From an uncultured Lachnospiraceae bacterium (lineage in GTDB: Bacteria; Bacillota; Clostridia; Lachnospirales; Lachnospiraceae), in contig CAJTTZ010000007.1 in the NCBI GenBank assembly GCA_910579505.1, forward strand, positions 62,001-126,000: a stretch of DNA of 64,000 nucleotides, given 5' to 3'. Within the stretch, counting starts at the first letter, position 1. Every line of letters starts with the position of its first letter. Shown here piece after piece: positions 16,633 through 23,923 of this stretch. The position numbers were made by a program, and so were the translations under genes. The notes under the pieces were generated by a model, which was not told where the DNA came from, made no database searches, and saw only the letters and a program-made list of their open reading frames with translations.

Positions 16633-17306
16633 CCGCGCACCACCTCCAAGCGTCCGTCCAGCATCCCATAGACCACATCCGCCGCCTCAGCCACCTTTGC
16701 ATTGTGGGTGACCACGATTACCGCGTAGTTCTCTTCATGCGCCATTTTGACAAGCAGCTCCACGATCACAGCCTCATTCTGGCTGTCCAGATTTCCCGTG
16801 GGCTCGTCCGCCAAAAGAATCTGTCCCCCGGATGCCATGGCACGCGCAATCGCCACCCTCTGCTGCTCGCCGCCGCTGATCATGTTCGGTATCTTCCCGT
16901 AGAGCGTATCGGGCAGTCCCACTTTTGCAAGGAACTCCTGCGCACGCTCCTTCCTCTCCTTCTTCGGGACATGCTGCAGCTCCATAGGAAACATCACGTT
17001 CTCCAGCACCGTGAGGAGCGGGAACAAGTGAAACGCCTGATAGATGACGGAGGCGCTGTTCATTCGGTAAGCGTCCCTGTCCATCTCCCGGATCTCCTTC
17101 CCGTCGATATAAAGTTTTCCCTCCGTAGGCACGTCAAGCCCCGCCAGCAGAGAAAGAAAAGTACTCTTCCCGCTGCCGGACTTTCCCGTGACCGCATAGA
17201 CTTTTCCCCGCTCAAAGGAGCAGCTTACCTCCGTCAGCGCCTTTGTTTTCTGATACTTTGACTGATACACATAACCCACATTTTCCGCTTCTATTATTTT
17301 GCCCAT
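16629..17306 (-). CDS. ABC transporter ATP-binding protein (LolD/MacB family)
   Basis: A 225-residue nucleotide-binding subunit. Walker A GKSGSGKST near 40, the Q-loop in SVIYQAFHLFPLLTV, signature MISGGEQQRVAIARA, Walker B ILLADEPTGNLDS and the switch His in VVVTHNAKVA are all present, so ATP hydrolysis is expected. DEPTGNLDS is typical of the MacB/LolD/FtsE subgroup that pairs with FtsX-like permeases. It lies between two such permeases (15-base gap upstream, ATGA overlap downstream), so the three genes form one operon. Confidence 0.93.
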   Translation of the reverse strand: MGKIIEAENVGYVYQSKYQKTKALTEVSCSFERGKVYAVTGKSGSGKSTFLSLLAGLDVPTEGKLYIDGKEIREMDRDAYRMNSASVIYQAFHLFPLLTVLENVMFPMELQHVPKKERKERAQEFLAKVGLPDTLYGKIPNMISGGEQQRVAIARAMASGGQILLADEPTGNLDSQNEAVIVELLVKMAHEENYAVIVVTHNAKVAEAADVVYGMLDGRLEVVRG

Positions 17307-17321
17307 TTTCTTCCCCCTCTT

Positions 17322-18542
17322 TTACTGCTGCACAGACAGCAGATACACCACGCTTCCCATACTCATCCGCCCGTAAGCCGCCGCCGCGCCGATCAGATAG
17401 GCGGTAAGCAGCACGCCGTTTACGGCAAGTATGCCCGATACCGATGCCGCAGCCGGCGCCACCAGCACATCTCCCACAACGTTCCCGGCCAGAACCAGAA
17501 TCAACTGCTCTGTCAGAAACAGAAACGCCGCCGGAAACTTCTTTACCCCCTGCAGCCGCATCAGGGAAAATTCCTCCCGCCTGCTGTTGCCCGCAAGATA
17601 GCTGACCACATAGCCGATCAGCAGCACCAGTATGCACACCACCGGCCGGAACGACTGCAACAGTTCTATGGAATGCCGCAGATGCGTAGCGCTGGCGATA
17701 AAGTCGGCGTCACGGACCACCAGCGCGTACCCGCTGTAAGACAGCCCCGCCTCCGGCACGGTCTCCATCAGCCCGATCTCCTGCATCTTTTCCTTGAAAC
17801 TGTTCAGATCCATGGGATCCTTCACATGGAAGGTGACCGTATCCGCGAAAAATTTCAGGCCAAACTGCGAGAAGAGATTCCTGGACGCCTTGCCCGGAAT
17901 GACGATATCCGTCCGAACGGCATTGGTCTTCCCCGCCATTTCTTCCATGGTCCCCGCAACGGTAAGCTCCACCGTTCCGCCCATGGGGTGAATTTCTATT
18001 TTGTGGACTTCGCTTGCCGGATCGTAATAATAACATTTCAGGGTGATCCTGTCCCCGATCTGCCAGCCGCGCTTTTTCAGCACATTCTCGTTTACGATAC
18101 ACTCCATCCTGTCAGATGAAAGCAGCTCGTCCAGACTCTGCGCGTCCATACTGAACATATCGTAGGACACTTCCCCAATCGCCGCGACACTGTTCGCGCC
18201 GACTGTATGCAGATTCAGATATTTGGAATATTCGACATCCTTAAAGTCTCCCTCGCCCGCCAGCACGACCGTCATATAAGACAGGTCCTTCACATAGGCG
18301 GACTGTTCCAGCGCCTCCACGATCTCCTCCGAGATAAAAATCTCATTCCCCATCGTGCCGTTCAGATTGGTAATCTGGCAGAAAATCGGCACATTCTCCG
18401 AAAGATCCAAAAGCTGGTCCTGATAACTGCGGATGCTCCCAAAATACAGGTTCAAAAGGAGCACCAGCATAACGCTGATCCCGACAGTGACCAGATTTGC
18501 CGCCTTTCTTCTCTTTATACTGCTGATAATGTAAGAAAACAT
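17322..18542 (-). CDS. FtsX-like ABC transporter permease
   Basis: From the ATG at 18542 (406 residues) the protein begins MFSYIISSIKRRKAANLVTV with one membrane helix, then an extracellular region of about 240 residues, then three C-terminal helices (VVCILVLLIGYVVSYLAG, LILVLAGNVVGDVLVAP, ILAVNGVLLTAYLIGAAAAYG). An in-frame start 34 codons upstream at 18644 would add a poorly conserved stretch across the promoter; the ATG at 18542 has AGGGGG at good spacing and fits the family. It is the first gene of the ABC set and partner of the ATPase immediately downstream. It is about half the size of the other permease, so the transporter is probably an asymmetric heterodimer. Confidence 0.82.
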   Translation of the reverse strand: MFSYIISSIKRRKAANLVTVGISVMLVLLLNLYFGSIRSYQDQLLDLSENVPIFCQITNLNGTMGNEIFISEEIVEALEQSAYVKDLSYMTVVLAGEGDFKDVEYSKYLNLHTVGANSVAAIGEVSYDMFSMDAQSLDELLSSDRMECIVNENVLKKRGWQIGDRITLKCYYYDPASEVHKIEIHPMGGTVELTVAGTMEEMAGKTNAVRTDIVIPGKASRNLFSQFGLKFFADTVTFHVKDPMDLNSFKEKMQEIGLMETVPEAGLSYSGYALVVRDADFIASATHLRHSIELLQSFRPVVCILVLLIGYVVSYLAGNSRREEFSLMRLQGVKKFPAAFLFLTEQLILVLAGNVVGDVLVAPAAASVSGILAVNGVLLTAYLIGAAAAYGRMSMGSVVYLLSVQQ

Positions 18543-18576
18543 TTGATTCCCCCTCACCTTGATTTCTTTTGCGTCT

Positions 18577-18585
18577 ATTATATCA
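18577..18585 (-). promoter_or_regulatory. extended -10 promoter of the ABC set
   Basis: TGATATAAT on the minus strand, an extended -10 element 35 bases before the start at 18542. No good -35 box is seen at 16-18 bases, as expected for an extended -10 promoter or one that needs an activator. Confidence 0.5.
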
Positions 18586-18708
18586 TATATCCTGGGAGGC
18601 CACCCTACAATAGAAAATTTGTTGTGTGGAGATATCGTTGTCACCTTTACGGCACTGCCGACGTATATAGGGTGAGAGCTCTCCTAGAAGCCAGGCTGCA
18701 GCTGAATT

Positions 18709-18736
18709 TTGGCTGTCATGTTTTTTCTGGTATGAT
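18709..18736 (+). promoter_or_regulatory. promoter of the ECF sigma operon
   Basis: TTGGCT (18709-18714), a 16-base spacer and TATGAT (18731-18736). The -10 box forms part of a long inverted repeat (18729-18761), so a bound regulator would compete with polymerase. Confidence 0.5.
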
Positions 18737-18761
18737 TCACCTTTATATCGTGGATCATACC
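18729..18761. promoter_or_regulatory. long dyad over the sigma-operon start region
   Basis: GGTATGAT-t-CAC, nine bases, GTG-g-ATCATACC: perfect 8-bp outer arms with matching inner CAC/GTG. No T-run follows on either strand, so an operator is more likely than a terminator. Confidence 0.55.
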
Positions 18762-18777
18762 GATCATTCTCATGATC
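18762..18777. promoter_or_regulatory. second dyad upstream of the sigma gene
   Basis: GATCAT-TCTC-ATGATC, directly adjacent to the longer dyad and 23 bases before the start codon. It could be a second operator or a leader hairpin close to the ribosome site. Confidence 0.4.
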
Positions 18778-18800
18778 AATAACGAAAGGGGGAATCCGCT

Positions 18801-19268
18801 GTGAACAGAAAAAGCGAGTCTGAAATCAGTCATGTCCTAAGGGACTACGGCGACATGCTCTACCGCACCGCCTATCTGCTTCTGGGCAATCCCCATGATG
18901 TACAGGACGCCCTGCAGGAGACACTGCTGCGCTATCTGGAAAAAGCGCCCGCGTTTGTCTCTTCGGACCACGAAAAGGCGTGGCTTTTACGGGTTACATC
19001 CAACTGTTGTAAGGATTGCCTCCGCTTTCGCAGGCGGCACGCCTTCCTCGATTTAGAGCCGCTCAGAGAGTGTCTTCCCGCGCAGGAAACTACGCATTTA
19101 CTGGAAGTGTACGCCCTGCCCTCCAAATGGAAGACTGTGCTTATCCTACACTATTTTGAGGGATATTCCGTCAAGGAGACTGGGGAAATACTCGGGCTGT
19201 CCGAAAGCGCCGTCAAGAAACGGCTGCAGAGGGCAAGGGAGGCGCTGAGGCTGGAGATGGAAGAATAA
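18801..19268 (+). CDS. ECF-type RNA polymerase sigma factor
   Basis: A 155-residue group 4 sigma factor. Region 2 spans about 10-75 (YGDMLYRTAYLLLGNPHDVQDALQ is the helix that binds the -10 element and core polymerase; the W in KAWLLRVTSNCCKD is typical), region 4 about 100-155 with the helix-turn-helix YSVKETGEILGLSESAVKKRLQRAR. Regions 1 and 3 are absent, as expected. Translation starts at GTG 18801 behind AAAGGGGG. A membrane protein gene follows 80 bases later in the place usual for an anti-sigma factor. The regulon cannot be read from this window, but the operon may be self-activated, given the dyads over its promoter. Confidence 0.93.
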   Translation: MNRKSESEISHVLRDYGDMLYRTAYLLLGNPHDVQDALQETLLRYLEKAPAFVSSDHEKAWLLRVTSNCCKDCLRFRRRHAFLDLEPLRECLPAQETTHLLEVYALPSKWKTVLILHYFEGYSVKETGEILGLSESAVKKRLQRAREALRLEMEE

Positions 19269-19347
19269 AACAGGTGCGAAACTCTTTTATGGTTATTGGA
19301 ATTGCGCAAATATCATCAAAATTCATTAGATACAAGGAGGTCACGCT

Positions 19348-19977
19348 ATGAATGAAAAGAATATGATTAAGATAAGAGAATCCCTGACCATGCCGTCCGA
19401 GATGGCGGATGCCTTGCAGGAAACGGTTACGGCTCGCGGGAGCCGCCACGAGGGCTGTCGCTGCTTCTCGCCGCGTGCCCGCTTCGCCGGCAGCACCGGC
19501 TGTTTTGACCGCCGCATCCGTTCCGGCCGATGCCGCGGGCTCTCCGCTGCCGCCGCCGCGCTGTTTTGTATCTTTGCAATCGGCTCCACCTCTCTTGCCT
19601 ACAATATCTATCAGGAGAAACAGCTTGCAGTCTTTATGAATGCCGATCTGTCCCAGGAAGATATTAACCGTATCGGTCAGGAGATTTCCGGGATATGCGA
19701 GATCTCTGACTGCCAGTCTGTCTCCCTGCGGTATGTCAGCGGAGACGCGGCGTGGGAAGAGTTTAAAGCCACCTATTTTACTGACGAAAACGGCGAGGAG
19801 ATGACGGAATTGACCGAAGCTTTCAGCGAAAATCCGCTGGCGGACTCTTTCAACTATGAGGTGAGTGTCCGCATGAATGCCGACACGCAGGCTGTGCGCG
19901 ACCGCATCAGCCGGCTGCCCGGCGTGCGGAAGGTCACGACGGTGCGGGAGGCGGAGAGAACCACCGGCAAAAAATAG
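19348..19977 (+). CDS. membrane protein with FtsX-like extracellular domain, putative anti-sigma
   Basis: A 209-residue protein with a near-perfect ribosome site (AAGGAGGT). Residues 1-65 are cytosolic, Arg- and Cys-rich in the second half; 66-84 form one transmembrane helix (LSAAAAALFCIFAIGSTSLA); 90-200 are extracellular and resemble the FtsX extracellular domain: LAVFMNADLSQEDINRI, SVSLRYVSGDAAWEEFK, SENPLADSFNYEVSV, GVRKV. FtsX normally has four helices; this protein has only one and no permease domain. Its position after the ECF sigma gene suggests that the cytosolic part restrains the sigma factor, but no ZAS zinc motif (HxxxCxxC) is seen. The region 19430-19540 is unusually GC-rich and its translation looks atypical, so a compensated frameshift or recent change is possible. 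Confidence 0.65.
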   Translation: MNEKNMIKIRESLTMPSEMADALQETVTARGSRHEGCRCFSPRARFAGSTGCFDRRIRSGRCRGLSAAAAALFCIFAIGSTSLAYNIYQEKQLAVFMNADLSQEDINRIGQEISGICEISDCQSVSLRYVSGDAAWEEFKATYFTDENGEEMTELTEAFSENPLADSFNYEVSVRMNADTQAVRDRISRLPGVRKVTTVREAERTTGKK

Positions 19978-20000
19978 AGCCCCGCTGCTCATGCCCTTTT

Positions 20001-20032
20001 ACGGTCTGTGGGAAATCCATCTCACAGACCGT
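20001..20032 (+). terminator. hairpin between convergent transcripts
   Basis: ACGGTCTGTG and CACAGACCGT form a perfect 10-bp stem with a 12-base loop between the convergent sigma operon and nifU. The run after it is C/T-mixed (CCTCTTCC) on the plus strand and AAAAGG on the minus strand, so termination may be inefficient but bidirectional. Confidence 0.6.
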
Positions 20033-20078
20033 CCTCTTCCACCATACTTTCCCCTTTTCAAAACAGCTCCAGCCGAGA

Positions 20079-20507
20079 CTATCCTTCCGCTATCTCATCT
20101 ATGTCCGCCACAGGCTCCTTCAACCCTTCGATCACAATCCCCTGCCTCTTCGCGTAGTCCCAGAGCGCCGCATGGATCGCCTCCTCGGCCAGAAGGGAGC
20201 AGTGTACCTTCACGGGCGGCAGGCCGTCCAGCGCCTCCATCACCGCCTTGTTCGTCACCTTTAAAGCCTCTTCCACAGTCTTTCCCTTCACCAGCTCGGT
20301 CGCCATACTGCTGGTCGCCACAGCGGCTCCGCAGCCGAATGTCTTGAACTTCACATCCCGTATGACGCCCGCCCCATCCACGTCCAGATACATACGCATA
20401 ATGTCGCCGCATTTGGCGTTGCCGACTGTGCCTACGCCGCTGGGATTCTCTATTTCCCCCATATTCCGGGGATTGTTAAAATGATCCATCACTTTTTCGC
20501 TGTACAT
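20079..20507 (-). CDS. nifU: Fe-S cluster assembly scaffold NifU/IscU
   Basis: A 142-residue U-type scaffold on which Fe-S clusters are built before transfer to target proteins. It begins MYSEKVMDHFNNPRNMGEI, the standard IscU/NifU start, and has the three ligand cysteines in NAKCGDIM, TFGCGAAVA and VHCSLLAEE. The ORF can be extended 30 codons upstream to 20597, but that part would overlap the cysteine desulfurase and is not conserved, so ATG 20507 is chosen. Only the N-terminal scaffold domain is present, without the C-terminal Nfu domain of long NifU proteins. It lies 64 bases after nifS, so the pair is one operon. Confidence 0.93.
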   Translation of the reverse strand: MYSEKVMDHFNNPRNMGEIENPSGVGTVGNAKCGDIMRMYLDVDGAGVIRDVKFKTFGCGAAVATSSMATELVKGKTVEEALKVTNKAVMEALDGLPPVKVHCSLLAEEAIHAALWDYAKRQGIVIEGLKEPVADIDEIAEG

Positions 20508-20571
20508 TTTTCTCACTCTGCCTTTCCTCTGTCTGCCATTTTTCCATCTTACATCTGTGCCGCAGTGCGGC

Positions 20572-21750
20572 TCAATTCCGCTTCGCAAAATCTTCATACA
20601 GCGGCGACATGTCCCGCAGCCGCCCGACGATCTCCTTAAGCGCCTCCACGGCTCTGTCCAGTTCCTCCCTCGTATTTTCCGCCGAGAGAGTCAGCCGAAG
20701 CGACCCGTGGGCGATCTCATGGGGTAAGCCGATGGCGAGAAGCACATGGGACGGGTCCAGCGCCCCCGAGGTACATGCCGACCCGCTGGAACCGCAGATA
20801 CCCCGCTGGTCCAGCAAAATAAGCAGGGACTCTCCTTCTATAAACTGAAAGCAGAAATGGGCATTGCCAGGAAGCCTGTCCTGTCTCGGGCCGTTCAGCC
20901 TGGTATAGGGAATCTCCGCAAGCACCCGGTCGATGAGATAATCCCGCAGGGCCGTTTCCTTTGCCGCCCTTTCCTGCATGGTCTCTCCCGCCAGAGCCGC
21001 CGCCTTCCCGAAACCCACGATTCCCGGCACATTTAAGGTGCCCGCACGCCGCCCCCTCTCCTGCGCGCCGCCGTGGATGAGCGGGCGAAGCCGCACATTT
21101 TCCCGGATATAGAGAATCCCCACTCCCTTCGGGCCGTACAGCTTATGCCCGCTTGCGGAAAGCAGGTCAATGTGCATCTCTTCCACATTTAGTGGAATAT
21201 GGCCGTAGGCCTGTACCGCATCCGTGTGAAAAAGGATACCCTTCCCACGGGCGATCTCACCAATCCGGGCAAGCGGCTCCACGGTGCCGATCTCATTGTT
21301 TGCCGCCATCACGGAAATCAGTATGGTATCCGGGCGGATGGCCTTTTCCAGCGCCTCCGGCGAAACCATCCCCTCCCCGTCCACATCCAGATAAGTCACC
21401 TCATACCCATGCTTTTCCAAGTACGCACAGGTATGCAGCACAGCGTGGTGCTCGATTTTGCTTGTGATAATATGTCTGCCCTTATCAGAAAGCCCTTCCG
21501 CCGCGGCGCGGACCGCCCAGTTGTCGGACTCGCTGCCGCCCGCCGTAAAATAAATCTCGTTCGGTTTCGCGCCGACGAGCGCCGCCGCCCGCTCTCTGGC
21601 AATTCCCACCGCCTTCTTCGCCTCCCCCGCAAAACTGTAGATAGCGGAAGGATTCGCGTAGGTTTCCCGGAAATAGGGCAGTATCTCCTGCAGTACCTCC
21701 TCAGCCACCCTCGTAGTGGCCGCATGATCTAAATAAATTCTCCCATCCAT
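20572..21750 (-). CDS. nifS: cysteine desulfurase NifS/IscS
   Basis: A 392-residue PLP enzyme that takes sulfur from cysteine, leaving alanine, and hands the persulfide to the scaffold protein. Features: YLDHAATTRVAEEV start, the PLP-pocket His in SKIEHHAVLHT, the PLP-binding Lys in SASGHKLYGPKGVG, and the persulfide Cys in the loop GSSGSACTSGALDPSH. Length matches the family. AGGAG precedes the ATG. With the NifU-like scaffold directly downstream this is a minimal housekeeping NifSU system; no isc chaperones are seen. An AT-rich region upstream (21751-21850) may hold the promoter, but I see no convincing -35/-10 pair. Confidence 0.95.
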   Translation of the reverse strand: MDGRIYLDHAATTRVAEEVLQEILPYFRETYANPSAIYSFAGEAKKAVGIARERAAALVGAKPNEIYFTAGGSESDNWAVRAAAEGLSDKGRHIITSKIEHHAVLHTCAYLEKHGYEVTYLDVDGEGMVSPEALEKAIRPDTILISVMAANNEIGTVEPLARIGEIARGKGILFHTDAVQAYGHIPLNVEEMHIDLLSASGHKLYGPKGVGILYIRENVRLRPLIHGGAQERGRRAGTLNVPGIVGFGKAAALAGETMQERAAKETALRDYLIDRVLAEIPYTRLNGPRQDRLPGNAHFCFQFIEGESLLILLDQRGICGSSGSACTSGALDPSHVLLAIGLPHEIAHGSLRLTLSAENTREELDRAVEALKEIVGRLRDMSPLYEDFAKRN

Positions 21751-21888
21751 GTCTTTATTCTCCTATACTCTTTTTATATTTGTTATTATAATTGGAAACG
21801 TTATCTTTCATATAATTCCCATCAACTTACTATTCTATAGAGTATTATAACAGGCCTGCAAAAATGTGCAAGCCCCAAAGACGCAGAT

Positions 21889-21914
21889 CAGGCGGCTATC
21901 TGCATAGCCGCCTG
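21889..21914 (-). terminator. strong hairpin in the nifS to blaR-like gap
   Basis: CAGGCGGCTA and TAGCCGCCTG form a perfect 10-bp stem with a 6-base loop. Both flanking operons run on the minus strand, so it probably ends the BlaR/BlaI-like operon. A clear T-run is missing. I see nothing else in the 332-base gap 21751-22082. Confidence 0.5.
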
Positions 21915-22082
21915 TATCTAATCCCCTTTTACACTGTACACAGTGCTATAATGCTCGCAGAAGAAAACCTCGCGACAGAGAAGAAGTCCTCAGTCATTCC
22001 TGCGTCATTACCTTAATATATGTCTGATGCTCCCGGGGAACCCGGGAATGCCTGTTTACAAGTTTTGATGTGTTTATCCCTG

Positions 22083-23441
22083 TCAGTGAGGGCATGTCAC
22101 ATATATTGTCCTGCTAATTTCTGCACCTTGTATCACATAACCGCATTTGCTACATCTCTGCGCCTTAAATTCTTTCATAATACAGCCGCCGCCCGATGTT
22201 TTGATATGGTCATACCCCGTTCCAGAAACAAAGGTATGGTCACAGTACGGCTCAATTCCATCATCCTCCATAATTGGATAAATATTGCCAGCCTCATCCA
22301 CAAACTGTCTATCAAACAGAATGTTCTGTTCATCTTTCAGGACTTCTGATACATTAAACTCCTGTACTATTACCTCTTCCGTTTCCTCTGGAACAAATAA
22401 GAATGTATCGCTTTGCTCTGCTTCTCCTATATCTTTTTGTGAAGCCTCCTCAGTCAATTCTCTGTGAAACGTATCTCTATACGCAAACACCGTCATGGAG
22501 TTTGCAAACGTCAGTGCCGCTACCAGCATTACAGCCGCAGCACGATTCCACTTTTTCCTTCTCATTAGATTTTCCATCCTTTCCTTTATCTTTTGTGCGT
22601 TGTCTCCAAAGCCGGATTTCCACCGCAGGGAGACTTTCTCTGTTTTCTTCTCCCGCGCCTCCTCGATCATCAGGCGCAGATACGCTTTCACCTCCTCCAT
22701 TGACTTTTCCTGCATCACGATCTCGTCACAGGAGCACTCACAGACCTGTTCGAAATCCCGACGCAATATCCATACCATCGGATTACACCAATGCAGCATC
22801 GCCGCCAACTGCATAAGCATTTTCCAGAACGCATCCATACGTCTGATATGTACCAGCTCATGCCTCACAAGCAGCTCCGCCTCCCGGCTTGTCACTTCTC
22901 TGCTACAGACAATCACGGGATGTATGAATCCAAAGGTTATGGTATGCTCCCCTGCTGCCGCTTCGTACACAAATACCCGGCGTCTGATTCCATACTGTTT
23001 CTTCAGTCCGCCAATAAAGGCTTTCTGTTCCGGGGTCATTGCCCGGTCCGCATATCTGGCGGCAATACGTACTAGTATCACATACTCCGCCGCCTGCCTT
23101 GCCATCAGCAGACAGATGCCGGTCAGCCACACAATGGCTGCCGTTGTCTGCATGACGGCGAAGATGTTCACATGCATTTTCCCTTCTGCGTGTACGATAT
23201 GGTTTCTCCATGTCAGCGGTACCCGCGAAATCCCTAAGGAACTTTCCGGCAGGAAAAGCCGGATCGCTGCCACATAATATTTCTTCAAGTAAGGTAATGG
23301 AACGAGATAATACAGAATCGCCGCTCTGGCGAGCAGATCGTATAGTCTTGCACATATCTTATCCTTAAGCAGGTACCGCAGCAACAGATAAATACCAGTC
23401 ATCGTACTTCCCGAAAGAGACATGACCAATAGATATTCCAT
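22083..23441 (-). CDS. BlaR1/MecR1-like M56 family metallopeptidase sensor
   Basis: A 452-residue membrane protein with the zinc-protease core of antirepressor sensors: helices near 5-22, 35-50, 95-115 and 305-322, the catalytic HELVH at 194-198, and the downstream RRDFEQVCECSCDEIV segment that supplies the third ligand. The extracellular C-terminus (about 325-452) is not a penicillin-binding domain; it ends in a Cys-rich stretch with CSKCGYVIQ and a final Cys that may bind metal or respond to redox. On activation, relatives cleave or trigger removal of the BlaI-type repressor encoded directly upstream (11-base gap). The signal here is probably not a beta-lactam. Confidence 0.85.
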   Translation of the reverse strand: MEYLLVMSLSGSTMTGIYLLLRYLLKDKICARLYDLLARAAILYYLVPLPYLKKYYVAAIRLFLPESSLGISRVPLTWRNHIVHAEGKMHVNIFAVMQTTAAIVWLTGICLLMARQAAEYVILVRIAARYADRAMTPEQKAFIGGLKKQYGIRRRVFVYEAAAGEHTITFGFIHPVIVCSREVTSREAELLVRHELVHIRRMDAFWKMLMQLAAMLHWCNPMVWILRRDFEQVCECSCDEIVMQEKSMEEVKAYLRLMIEEAREKKTEKVSLRWKSGFGDNAQKIKERMENLMRRKKWNRAAAVMLVAALTFANSMTVFAYRDTFHRELTEEASQKDIGEAEQSDTFLFVPEETEEVIVQEFNVSEVLKDEQNILFDRQFVDEAGNIYPIMEDDGIEPYCDHTFVSGTGYDHIKTSGGGCIMKEFKAQRCSKCGYVIQGAEISRTIYVTCPH

Positions 23442-23452
23442 AACTCTTTCCC

Positions 23453-23815
23453 CTAATTATTTTCAAGAAAGTCAATTAAGTCTTTCGCATCGCTGTCTGT
23501 GATCGAGTGTTCCTTCACAAACGACGCGACAAAATTGCTCAATCTTCCTCCATACATGTGGTCAATCACTGTTTTCATCTGCATGCCGTTGTATTCCTCC
23601 CGGCTATACACGACTCTCACTATTCTGTTTTCCCGATTTACCAGTCCCTTATTCTCCAGTCGAGACAGAAAGGTGTTCAGAGTCTGTCTCTTCCACTTTT
23701 TCCCATCCGCCTCAAACAGGGCGAGCAGCTCAGCCTGCTTAATGCCTCCTTTCTGCTCCCAAAGCTTTTCCATAACCTCCATTTCCGCATCGGATATGTC
23801 GTAAACTCTTTTCAT
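23453..23815 (-). CDS. BlaI/MecI-family transcriptional repressor
   Basis: A 120-residue winged-helix dimeric repressor. It begins MKRVYDISDAEMEVMEKLWEQKGG, has the recognition region KRQTLNTFLSRLENKGLVNREN, and ends with the dimerisation helices (LSNFVASFVKEHSITDSDAKDLIDFLENN). An in-frame ATG five codons upstream (23830) is possible; neither start has a strong ribosome site. In BlaI relatives the repressor is cleaved in the C-terminal part once the M56 sensor is activated. The operon promoter directly upstream carries TGTAGT/ACTACA half-sites, so autoregulation is very likely. Confidence 0.92.
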   Translation of the reverse strand: MKRVYDISDAEMEVMEKLWEQKGGIKQAELLALFEADGKKWKRQTLNTFLSRLENKGLVNRENRIVRVVYSREEYNGMQMKTVIDHMYGGRLSNFVASFVKEHSITDSDAKDLIDFLENN

Positions 23816-23856
23816 AAATTTTCTTCTCATATCTTTCCGACCACAGGACTAGAGCC

Positions 23857-23910
23857 TGTAGTCAATCTTAATATATAATCTTTTGCAACAAATGTCAACT
23901 TTATACTACA
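23857..23910. promoter_or_regulatory. inverted BlaI-type half-sites flanking the promoter
   Basis: TGTAGT (23857-23862) and ACTACA (23905-23910) form an inverted pair that brackets the -35 and -10 boxes. TACA/TGTA cores are the known BlaI/MecI recognition elements; the wide spacing here suggests two dimers or a loop. Confidence 0.5.
23870..23898 (-). promoter_or_regulatory. promoter of the BlaI/BlaR-like operon
   Basis: Minus strand TTGACA (23893-23898), 17-base spacer, TATATT (23870-23875), close to consensus and about 55 bases before the repressor gene. Confidence 0.8.
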
Positions 23911-23923
23911 AATTAAATTGAAT

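Noticed and set aside
19213..19992. Minus-strand ORF of 259 codons opposite the FtsX-like gene
   Set aside because: No ribosome site; the plus-strand frame has AAGGAGGT, a membrane helix and a recognisable domain.
22083..23441. Beta-lactam resistance sensor (true BlaR1)
   Set aside because: The penicillin-binding domain with SxxK/KTG motifs is absent and no beta-lactamase gene is near.
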